A DNA stretch of 26,535 nucleotides, from NCBI GenBank assembly GCA_003427395.1, contig BFEA01000988.1, positions 216,506 through 243,040 of the forward strand, given 5' to 3'. This stretch comes from Chara braunii. Lineage: Eukaryota > Streptophyta > Charophyceae > Charales > Characeae. The notes beneath the pieces were generated by a model. The model saw nothing but the letters and a program-made list of their open reading frames with translations, did no database searches and had not been told where the DNA came from. Positions within the stretch are counted from its first letter, which is position 1. Every line of letters begins with the position of its first letter. Below, one piece after another: positions 12,101 through 23,100 of the stretch. Both the position numbers and the translations under genes were made by a program.

Positions 12101-15100
12101 AGGACATGATCCTAAGGGTAGGAGGTCAATTGAGACCCATTTAGAGGAATAAGGAATATAAAACAGAGAAATGAATCACCGGTCGACTTAGCGACTTCGC
12201 AGTCCCTCGCTGTCTTCCATTAGGTTAACACATTAATATAGAAGGATGTGGAGATGGGAAGAGAGGGAGTTCAGAGGGGTTCTTCGGGTCATCCCTCGGA
12301 ATTGAAACAATGCACAGAGAAGATTAGCATGGTCCCTGCACAAGGATGACACGCACAAATCGAGAAATGGTTCAAATTAGGGGGGAAGGCCGAGAAGGAA
12401 GGGCGAAAGTACCAAGAAGAGGAGATCAATTGAAATTTGAAACCCATTGAGAGGGACAAGGAATAAAGCAGAGAAAAGAATCACTGGTTCCTGACGTCGG
12501 AGCCTCTCGGCGGCGTCCACATCCATCAGGTCGTACGTCATTATAGAAAGGACGCAAAGATGGTAATAGAAGCAAAAGGGGAGGATCAGTTGAAAGATCG
12601 GAATCCCATCGTGAGGAAAAAAAGGCAATAGAGAAGAGAAACGATTCAATCACCGGTTGGCTTAGCAGTCCCTCAGTGTCCGCCTTTTCAATACGCTGCA
12701 ACACCTCAGCAACCTCTCTTTCAAACATACTGTTCAGTTCGAATCTCCCACCAGAGTCTATGGAAGTCTGGCCACTTGGACTCCCCTTTCCGCTCTCTCT
12801 CCCTGCAAGACAAGTTTTTGAGCCCGCCGCCTTCAACAAAACCCGCCGCATGCTTCCAGCCACCCCACTTGTCACAGCACCACCGTCGACAAGCCGACGA
12901 TTATCGCGGGCCCTTGCCCCCTTCGCATCTGCAGCCATCTCGAGAACCTTTGCACCCTTGGCATCACCTGCATCGTCAAACCTGTGACGATGTACAGCCC
13001 CATCACCATAGAAATCTGCTCCAATGGACACACTCCGTGCCATCCTTCCCACAGAATCACCAGCCCTCACGCTTCCAGACTGGACAGCCCCTCCGCTTCC
13101 ACGGCTCTCTACCGGGTCAATCACACGGGGCACCTTCCCAGAAACATGCGCAATCCGGCTTTCGGCCATCTTTCCAATCTTGTGCAAATTTGGCGAGCCG
13201 CTACTACCTTCCCGGCCACACTCTAGTTTCAGTCTCGACTTGGATTTCTTCACACCAGCGGCACTGTGACTAGTGACCCAATGAATATGAGGTTCTTTCT
13301 GAACAAGGCATTCGAGCTGGGGGCAACCTCTGATGTCCGCCCAATTAATCGTTTTGTGAGACTGCAGAAGCCTCTGCACTGCATCGGAGCTCAGGTTCAC
13401 ACAACCGCGCAGAGTGACCCGTTTCAATTCGCCCAGTCCAAAGCTCTGATCATCACATAAGGCATAGGAATCAATTTCAGTGAGTTTCTGTGAAGACAAA
13501 AAAGGGTCATTCCATCAGTTTCCCAGAAGCACCCCAGTGAGCTGCAATACTGGAGCTTCCAGTCATATATTGGACGAAGGCGACGATGATTTGAAGCCCC
13601 CATGGCCCCCATGGGCTGAGCTCAACATTATGCCACTTTGACAATGCCAATAGCATCCATCTGAAGGGACAGTACTGAAGGATTCCAGGATAAATTTGAC
13701 TGTGACGTGGTTCCAGGTTCAGTCCCATCTATGCAAGTGGGAGTGTCCCAAACTCGGCTCAGCAGATATTCCAGTCCTGACTGATGGAAGTAACGACACT
13801 CGTGGACAACAGCCAGGAGGACCAGAGCTCAGTTGGGTCACTCCCACTAGCACAGACGGAGCTGAACCTGGAACCACTCACGGTCAAATTCATCCAGGGA
13901 AGTCCCAGTGTGAGTATGCCCTAACTAATGACAAGCACCTTTTTCTCTTCCACCAGCATTCACGGTCCCCATAAACCACACAGTAAGAGTATGACAAAGC
14001 TCAATTGGGGACACTCCAAAATGTACAGATGGGACTGAACCTGGAACCATTCATTGTCAAGTTCATCCAGGGAAGTCCCAGTGTGACTGAACCTGTACCC
14101 ATTCATGGTCATAGTGTGAGTATGCCCTTTCTAATGATAACCACCTTTCTCTCTTCCACCAGCATTCATGGTCCTACTGTCCCGATAACCACCACCAGGC
14201 AAGAGTGTGACAAGTCAGCCATTCCAAATACCAATCACAGAACCAAGAACCTCTCCAATTACTGCAACTTTTTTTTTTTTTTTTCAAATGAAACTTCAAG
14301 CTCCACAGTCCTACCATCCAGATAACCACCCAACGCATACCTTGCAATTCTCTAAAATCAAAGGCTCAAAGAGCAAGCAAGACTTAAGCAATTTTTCGTT
14401 TCATTTTTCAACTTTGGGTTTTTTTGGTAACCATATTTTGATCTGCCTCGACGTCGATTAGGAATTCCTTGTAAGTCTTTGGCTCCTGGAATACAATGAT
14501 ATTTTACACCAGGCAAATCTTTGTGACAAGCCAGCCATATAGAAGACCAATCACAGAACTACGAACTCAGTTCACTGCAACTTACCTTTTTTAATGAAAA
14601 TCAAAACTCCACCCTCGGTTTGTGTTTTGCTTAAAAAGATTCTGTACGTTTAGGCTAGGATGTTAGGCATAATTCTTGCGCACCCACATCGCGCAACTTT
14701 AAAACACTTCTTCTGCAAACACACTTGATACTCCGACCATCTTTCTCTATCTAACATATAAACACACTTTTCCGCTGGCTTTCTTTCCATGTCTACCCTA
14801 GACCATGCCAGCTTGGGCCTGGGAGAGCTCCAGGACCCTTTTCAGGTTGTTGAGGTGAGTCCATCCACAGGTGCTGTGATTGTGAAGATCAATTGCTCAT
14901 CGGTTGCATTTCATCACACAGCTTTAACATGCTTCTTCCACAAACACACACTATCTCTGACCATCTTTCCCTATATAACACACAATAAACACCCTTTTCC
15001 GCTGGCGAAATGTGTACCCTCGACCATGTCAACTTGGGCCCGGGACCCGTCCAGGACCCTTTTACGGTTGTTAAAGCACCAGAACATGGGCAGCTGGGCC

Positions 15101-16001
15101 GCAGGTCTGACACCTCAAATTTTGAAGGAGCCAACGAAAATGCGGCCGCCGATTGAATTTATCAACGGCAGGCCCAGCGTTTGACGTTTCGGCCTCGTTT
15201 TCTTGTGGCGTCAAGTTACGGACTGCAAGGCTGGGGCCGTGTACTTGTGGTTTAAGGTGGGTCCTTCGACAGGTGCTGTGATCCGTGAAGATCCGTTACT
15301 CATGGATTGTGTTTTGCTTCTGTTCTTCTTGCAGAAGAAAACCAAACTGCTGCTCCAAAGACTACCCACTTGACCTCTTCGCATGCAAATTTCCTGAAAA
15401 AGGAGATTAAATCATTTTAAATCATTAAAAAAAGAAGTGACCTCAGGGAACCACAATGCACAACTGCACCAACAAGCCTCACTCAGTTGGTACACTCATA
15501 AACTGTTGAAATGCAGACCAGAGTTCGAATCCAGAAGGATCCAGATCAACAAAATTCCTGAATTGCGTAGGGCCGGTCGTTTTCACAATGATATTTCAAT
15601 TCTGTCGCCCTTTTGTTTCTTTTTTTTTTTCTTTCTTATGCAACTGCTGGGCACTGCAATGTACACCCAACTTCAGCATAACACAGAACAGGACACTGTC
15701 TCCATATTTAATCACAACACAGAACCTCATCATGACGCGATCCATCTATTCTCAGCGGGTACACCTGCTTCGCAGAACAGTTTTTCGAACTTTTTCCACG
15801 TCTTCTTGTCACCGATCGTTTCAACTCCATTTTGTAAAATGGGCAGCCAGTGCCAAGATTCAGAGGCGGGCTGACAGAGAAATCACTGAAGACTTCTGCA
15901 TAACAGTACATACTTAGAAGACGAGAAATGCTTACCCACTTTCCCAGACTCTAGACGACATCAAAAGACGGTCCTCACTCACACTCCCACTTTCCAAAAG
16001 A

Positions 16002-16043
<42 letters not shown>

Positions 16044-17092
16044 CCAACGTTACTTTTATCTCCAAATATGAACTCTTTCCCCTGAATCAAAGGGCACAGG
16101 TCTAGAAATTTTCAGACATTGCTAGGCAGATAGAGGTCTGGTCCATTGAGCTCACGACACATCACTTTCTTATCCCTAGTTTGTACAGCAACTGTCAGAG
16201 AACTTCCAAAAGGGAAGATTAAGCACACAGATGAAGGGCTGGATCGCGAGCTGACCTGAATCAACTCCAAGAGCTCATCACTACAATCTGCATTAAGCGA
16301 TGACAAATTCAAGCGATCAGAGTTGGGCTTGGAGATCTGTGCCGCCTCGCGCCATCTCTTGCAAGTACTCATGGCTTGGGCAACCGCCTTTGGGTCTCCC
16401 CTAAGAGCGCAGAAACAGCGAACGAGTAAATCAACCTTCATCTGAGCCCATCCTGCAGGTCGGTGCTCGGCAATGTCCGGTGTTAACCCACCCGTGACGA
16501 CCTGACTTGCAGAACTGCCATCCAAAGTGCTTCCAACTTGCCCACCTTTCCCAGAGACCTTTTTAACAGTTTCATTCCGCCCAGGAAGACCTGACGGTGA
16601 TGCTGGCCTCGCCAGTTCCATCACCGAGGACTCTGCTAATCTCCCATAAGTAGACATTGGAGCCAAATGACTGGGAGATCTATGGACCTTCACGTGATTC
16701 ATCAACGCTTCATCTGGTTTGTGTGAGCTCGAGCTGGCGCCGTCCCTTCCATCTCTGGTGGATTGAACCTCGTGCACATCAATGCCATGCGAGTTCACCT
16801 CCAGGCTCAAATGGTGATGACCTCCCGGCGAGCTGTGACCGCCACTCTCAACCTGTTCCCTGCCCTCAATTCGACTCACTTTCCAAGGATCAACACACGA
16901 AGGGCTACAGGGGTCCACCTCAATTCGTCTTTTCTGATTCCGAGAACCATCACTCAGGCCATCATCGTCATCATCATCCGTCACAGTGCGACGTTTTCGC
17001 AGGATGGAGCTGCTGTCAGTCTTTCGGGGCATTGGCGGAGGGCCTGATGAACAGGATAATGCCCCATCAAGAGAGTATGTGGGTGCATTTGT

Positions 17093-17131
<39 letters not shown>

Positions 17132-20100
17132 CACACAACACACCCACCCACCCACCCACACCCACCCACACCCACACCCACACACATGCGAGAGAGAGAG
17201 AGCAGAAAGTCAACATTCATGAAATCCAAAAGACACAGCTGTGACAACTGCACGTCAGTCATTCCCATCCAAAGAGTTGGAAAGCCATCATTTATGAAAC
17301 TGACACGGATCCACAAGATCTCAATTCAGAAAGAATGCCTGCATCCTACTACTGTCTTCCCCCGAAGAAAGCGTACGGTCACTGTAGCCATATTTGGCTC
17401 ACCTTTCAGTCCAGATGCAGTAAAATGACCGTACGTTCTACTCGGGTGAGGACGGTAGAGGATCAAACCCTGCAAAGCTCAAAGTCATTGTTGTGGCTTT
17501 TAATAACGAGTCAACTGGACCAGGCACATAAAACATTCACTTTCCACTTGGAAATGGACCCGCCCCTCCTACCACAGGCGTCGAGACAATGCGACCACAA
17601 TCTGCTAAGATGGCATATGCTGAGATACCAAATTGGTCGTAGGCAATGCTTTGACTTTCAGACAACAGTGGACTTTTTGTACGATCCTGTCCTGGAAGTA
17701 GGACACATCCTGGAAGAGGATGGCTTTCATCCCTCCCAGATTTTGTCGGAACACCTTACCTGCGAACGCCGTGTTGTGTTAAACCACCAGTACCCCAGGG
17801 GGTCTTAGGCCCCCTCTGGGAAGGCTCTGACACAAATGCACATGGACCCGCATGCGCACAGATTCGGCCACCACGTTATCGGCCTAAAAACGTGGAGCCT
17901 GGCGGACATGCACTGCACACCAAGCTTTACAAAACCGCCAGCGGAGCACTTTTTTCCTTTTTTGGCCGGCCCTGCGAGCGATTGTGGTCCAGTACACCTG
18001 AGGCTCTGAAATTTAGGAATGAGCAATTCGTTTTTTCAAGTTGCCTGGGGCTGTGTACTGGCGGTTTAAACGTCAATTCTTTGCTGCTATCAGTATGTGT
18101 GGGATCCTAATGTTAAAGAGCGTGATACGAACGGTGGAACTTCATCCAGCACTTTTTTTTTTCCTTTTTTTTCGTCCAGCACATTTTTCATACCAACATG
18201 CGTAGGTTAAAAAGCAACGACAAAATCAACTTGATCCTGCTGGTCATTGCCTCAGGCAAACACGGTCACAATATCATTCAAGCCCCACTGACAGAATCAG
18301 GGTGCTTCTCTAGGTGATTAAAAAAGGAGGGATGTAAGAAATGGATGAAACAGGGCCCTGACATTGTTTACAACTCACCTGGCTCTTCTCCATCCACCTC
18401 CCCTGAAGCATGTCCTGCTCCACTTGCCACCTTTTTGGGGGTAGACAGCACTTTCTGAGCATCCTCCCGATCTCTCTCCTTTGCCCTCCCAGGCTTTGGC
18501 AGTTTCCTTGACGAAGAAACAGTTTGCTGTGTACCCAAAACTGCCCCTCCCTCTGCACTGCCAAATCTGTTACCCGCCACCCCTTTGTTCGCCACCAGGC
18601 CAGCCGCCTGATTAGGAATGTAGCTTGTGCGCAATGCACCACCGCCGCCGCATTTACCTGATCCAGCTGTTCCCTTCAACTTGCCCTTGCTTTCCAGCAA
18701 TCTTCCAAGAGCGTCATCAATTGCTGCCAAAAACACATGGCTGCTATACGACTTCATGACATGGGAGTGAAGTTTGTCGCATGCAAACTTTAGAAATTCT
18801 GGTCCATAGCATGTTTCCTCTTCTCTTGGTTTGGGTACCTGTTCTCCTCGTTGACTAGGTTCTTCCCCTTGCACAGCTTCTTCTCGGCCCCCTCCTGCAT
18901 CTCTGCCTGCTACCACTGCTCGTGCTCCTGCTCCCTCAGACCATTCCCCTCCCGGCTTGCTCTCAAACCCAGAAGCCGCAATCTCACGTTCAGCACCTAT
19001 TTCCTCCGGAAGCAACGTCACTCCCAATGGTTTCTGGTCAGCTAGCAAAACCATTGCCCCTGCTCCTGGGCCACTTTCTTGAACTGCCATTGTGCTGACA
19101 GTCGCTCCACCAACGGCCACCACAAGTCGTGAGGGAGTGGGAACTGCATTTGGCATACACCCATCACAGGGACGGTCAGAAACAGAGGGTGATTCTGCAC
19201 ACGTCTCTCTTCCGGTGGATTGCACAGGTGGGAGCCCTCCTTTCCCTGATGCAAGAGAGATAAACTGACATAACGATGCTCGTGAAGGCCCCAGAGCTCT
19301 CAAAATAGATCCATCATCCCCAGCGTCACCTCCCGGCTTGCCGTCCGTTATCACCTGCGGATGGAATGATTCCTTACTCGGTGCCCTTGTCATGGAGATA
19401 CCATGAGCCACATCGGACCCAGTGTGGACATCAGCCAACAGTTTCACAACCGAGGACTCGACATGAGCAGTGGGCAGATCACCAGCCCATCGGGTTTTTC
19501 GAACCCACTTCATGTGAGGCACCTTTTCTTCACTGCCAGGATCGGCTGCACGTGTTTCATCCACCCTTCTGTCCACCTCAGGCGCACTTCCTGCCTGCTG
19601 TTCTACATCTCTGACCGTTTCTGAATCCCTACCTTCTGGCACTTTATCTACATTGGGCGTTGCACCAACCCTCGCGGCATCCAACGTCTCCTCAGATGCA
19701 GTGCCCTCCAACCGTTGTCTCATCACCAGAGCATTCCTCCTCACCACCATCATGATTTCCCTCCCATCCATTTCATCGATGCCTTTCGCCCGTGTTGCAG
19801 CTGCAGAAGTCCCCAAGAACACTGATGGAGTTGTCGGCCCTTTTGAGGCCTGAGTAGCTGCCACCCCATGTGCAACTGCACCCGATTTAAGTGCCCCGGT
19901 TCCCCCCCCTGGGAAATGAGGATGTGGCCTCGTATTTCCACAAGCCATGGGTCCACTTTTATGACTGCCAGCAGCCGATTTGTTTGGTGTGCCTCCAACC
20001 CGATTCACTGCCCTGGTAGGAGGGGGCACCCGCCCCGTCCCACCAGCACCCCACGCCTTGTTGCGGCTGTCATTTCGGATAAGTTTTCCCTGGGAATCGT

Positions 20101-23100
20101 CATGCTGGACTGCTCCCGCTCCCATGCTTCCCATACCCGCCCCCTGTCCGCTTAGCGCTGCTTTCCCTATCTGAGAGGGCGTCGATGATGCTTGGATCAG
20201 AAGTTGCCTAGGTGTTGCTTCCCTTCCTTCCGCAACTTGCTCAAGATCTATCTCAGTAACATCTTCGGCAGGGCATTGCCAGGCCCAGTCTGGCAGCTGC
20301 AGCAAGCAGGGTGGTTCATCGACAGACTCATTGTCATTGCAATCTGGGAACGGTGCTTTCCTGGAAAGCCTCGGGTCGTTCACTTCCTTCCTGCTCCCGT
20401 CCGATAGACAGAGAGGCAAGCCTTTGTTCACAACTTGCTTACGCAAGTGCAATCTGTGCCGAAGGGCCTTCTCATCATGTGTACTCCCATGACAAGCCGA
20501 CTCATCAATCAGACTCCAGTCCCCTCCGCGCAAGGGCCAATGATACTTCTTCTCTGGCTCTTTATCGTCATCCTCCTCTGTTTCCTCTTCAACCTCCTCC
20601 GTTTCCTCGTCCTCCATCCCCTCTTCATCATCCTCCTTGCCACGCACTTCTGCCACCTTTCCGCCTACTCCTTTGCTTTCACCTTCTCCAATTGATCCAT
20701 CTAAGCCACCGGTTCCGTTCTCCAAGATCACCCCTCCACACCTGGAGCAGCTGTCCCTGCTGCCAAGCCGTCTCTCCGCGTCCTCAACCTGCTCGCCATC
20801 TGCCCGGTTAACTCCACACTTGCAGAATTGCAGTCCTGCAACACGCACACTGCTATCACCTTGCCTCTGACCCTCCTCTCCCGTTTCATACGACCGGCCT
20901 GCACTGCCAAACATGCTCCCGATCACCCCTAACTCGCCAAAACCCTGGTCGGCAGCCACTGTCAACAGGAATAACTAGTCAGACCTGCAATCACAGAATC
21001 AATTTTACCACATCTCGCGCCCCTCTCCTACCATGCATGCAATGTTTGCTTGACTCACCTGATCATCCATTATGCAAAGAGGAACACGTTTTACTAACAG
21101 GTAGGAGCAAGCCATACTACCAGCTTTGTATGTTTCATACATCATACATGTGTGTGAAAAAAAAGAGAAAACAAAAGCTACGTTACATACGGCATACATG
21201 TAAATGGCAAAAAAGGGAAAACAAAGGCTAGCTTCAGGTTAGGCCTGACATGAATCGCCCAAAATAATCAAACGCGACTACGAAATATACTCGACCATAG
21301 AAATCACCAAGGCGCCTCGTAGTTGGGGGCCAAAAACGTTCCACCAACAGGCAGGAGCTCACCATTGGCACCCAACTACAAGACACTCACAATTCACACT
21401 CCCCAGTTTAGTTTCAAAGGAAAAAAGCCGGCTTTACCAACTTCACACTCAACTCTGCCAACCAATTGCCAAGGAGTTGATGCAGAGACCAAGTTCCACA
21501 ACACTTGCAACATTGAAAGAACAAAAAAAAAAACCTTAAATTACCTCAGGGCAGCATGCAGGAGATGCTTACCTAGCATCATTTCTGCGTCATATCTCTC
21601 ATCCTCGAGCTGTTGCGGGATGGAGCACCTCCTCAATGCCTCTGTAAACGGAACGACAAGCAAACGTTGGTCCTGAGCATCATGAGACAATGACTGTTAA
21701 TCAAACTCGCCACCTGCCATATCATGCAGCGCCTGCTGAAGAGGACTTGCACACATAAACCAATTCAGCACATGCTGAACAGGACTTGCAAGCATAAACC
21801 AGAGTCAAAAAACATTCTCCTCAGCTACTTGGTCAACATGTAGAGCTAAGTCAACACAAGCCGAGGACGACCGTCTTCACCCAGGTAAGATGCCCTGTCA
21901 TTATCGCTGCATCTGGTCTGAAAGAAGGCTGCAGAAGTCCACAAAAAAACTCAGAACAAAGAGGTCCCTGATTGTGCACAGGCAAAACAGATGTCGCAGC
22001 ACAGGAAGCTTACCAAGAAGAAGGGGATCAGATGAAGGCCGTCAAACGAAAGAGATGACACAAAGGTGATGCAGTATGGGGGAATGAAACAAGGGAGATG
22101 TGACAAAGGGATAAGCAAGAGTGGAGGAGAAGACGCGGACAACAGCAACGGGCCACATGAAGCAGGCCAACATCAAGCGGGCGACTCATCCCCTCCGTGT
22201 CAGGAATTGGGAAGGGGATGAGAGGAGAGGACAGAGACGAGAGCAAGTAGCCGAGAGGAGATGACGGGGACGAGGGGAAGGGGGCGAGACGAGAGGAATG
22301 GGGTAAGAGGGAGGGGGCGAGAGAAGAGAAAGGGGCAAAGAGGAAGGGGGTGTGAGAAAGGGGGTGAGAAGAAGGGGTTGAGAAGACGGGGGTTAGAAGA
22401 AGGAGGCGAGAGAAAGGAGATGAGAAGCAAGCCAACGAACGAATTGTGGGTTTCAGGTACAAAGACGTTTACAACCAAGAAAGACTGATATATGTATGGA
22501 CCCTTGAACTTCAAAAAAAATCACTAGTTTACTGATTTCTTTTAAGCATTTAGAAGAATCATGAACGCTTATAGCCGAATTTATCGAAAACAACTTACAA
22601 AGCAACATGCAGGGTAGCATGGAGTGTCAAGAAGGAAATACATACCAAGAATGCAGTCCTTCTCCTTCCCAGGAATAATCCTTGTCGTCCCCAGCAACCG
22701 CTCCACCCTTTCCTCAATTGTTAGGCCTTGCCGAGTAGGGACCTCCAGCTGGGGCGACTCTATCTGCTCATGCTCCTCCGGCTGCTGCTGCTGCTCCTGA
22801 ACCTGCTCCTGAACCTGCTGCTGAGCCTGGTCCTGAACCCGCTGCTGAGCCTGGTCCTGAACCTGCTGCTGCACCGGATGCTGCTCCTGCACCTGCTGCT
22901 GATCATCCACCTGCTGATGTTCCTGCTGCTGCTGAAGAAAGACATCCCGCTCTTCGGGTCCGACTCCTAGCATTCCTGATTCAGCAGCACAGGAGGGTCC
23001 ATGAATGGCTCCAAATCCAGACACCTCTGCTTGGTCACATGCACCCACAGTTCCGTCCTCTGTGGCCATGGCCTTCTCGCTGCCTTCTGCATCGTAACGA

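Larger units (their letters stand above)
9628..12653 (-). other. Intron 5 of the ATXR3-like gene
   Basis: 3026 bp, GTGATT..GCAG, phase 0. It holds repeats of the exon 5 donor region, two U6-derived fragments, three tRNA-like modules, a 229-bp tandem duplication, a SINE and a duplicated copy of the exon 6 acceptor region. A GC-rich block (about 10640-10970) has short imperfect repeats built on GGCAAG, CTGGC and GGACG words and no recognised coding content. Confidence 0.75.
13488..16255 (-). other. Intron 4 of the ATXR3-like gene
   Basis: 2768 bp, GTCAGC..ACAG, phase 0. It contains the G40 tract (16003-16042), a SINE copy (15475-15600), a diverged tandem repeat (14690-15310) and a composite direct/inverted repeat with intron-like 47-nt units (13689-14220). 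Between 14330 and 14690 I see only AT-rich unique sequence. Confidence 0.75.
17044..18378 (-). other. Intron 3 of the ATXR3-like gene
   Basis: 1335 bp, GTGAGT..TCAG, phase 1. It contains a MITE copy (17349-17458), a CA-rich microsatellite (17093-17184) and a segment (about 17980-18070) resembling part of the repeat at 15200-15250. An open plus-strand frame at about 17460-17808 encodes nothing I recognise. Exons 3 and 4 join in phase without any exon between them. Confidence 0.75.
21642..22645 (-). other. Intron 1 of the ATXR3-like gene
   Basis: 1004 bp, GTATGT..ACAG, phase 1. It contains a ~230-bp polypurine tract on the plus strand (22202-22432), a truncated MITE-like end (21868-21925) and a two-copy 38-bp tandem repeat (21727-21802). 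No coding potential on either strand. Confidence 0.75.

Noticed and set aside
12290-12379. Functional U6 snRNA gene
   Set aside because: Several changes in invariant positions, no T-run terminator, and no plant upstream sequence element or TATA box at the expected distance that I can see.
17335-17808. 157-codon plus-strand frame in intron 3
   Set aside because: Its first part is MITE copy D and the rest has no recognisable motif or homologue that I can name.
21642-21673. Upstream acceptor for exon 2 (adding about 32 nt)
   Set aside because: In the phase required by exon 1 it reads into a TGA; the acceptor at 21642 has a better pyrimidine tract and gives the conserved EAL start.
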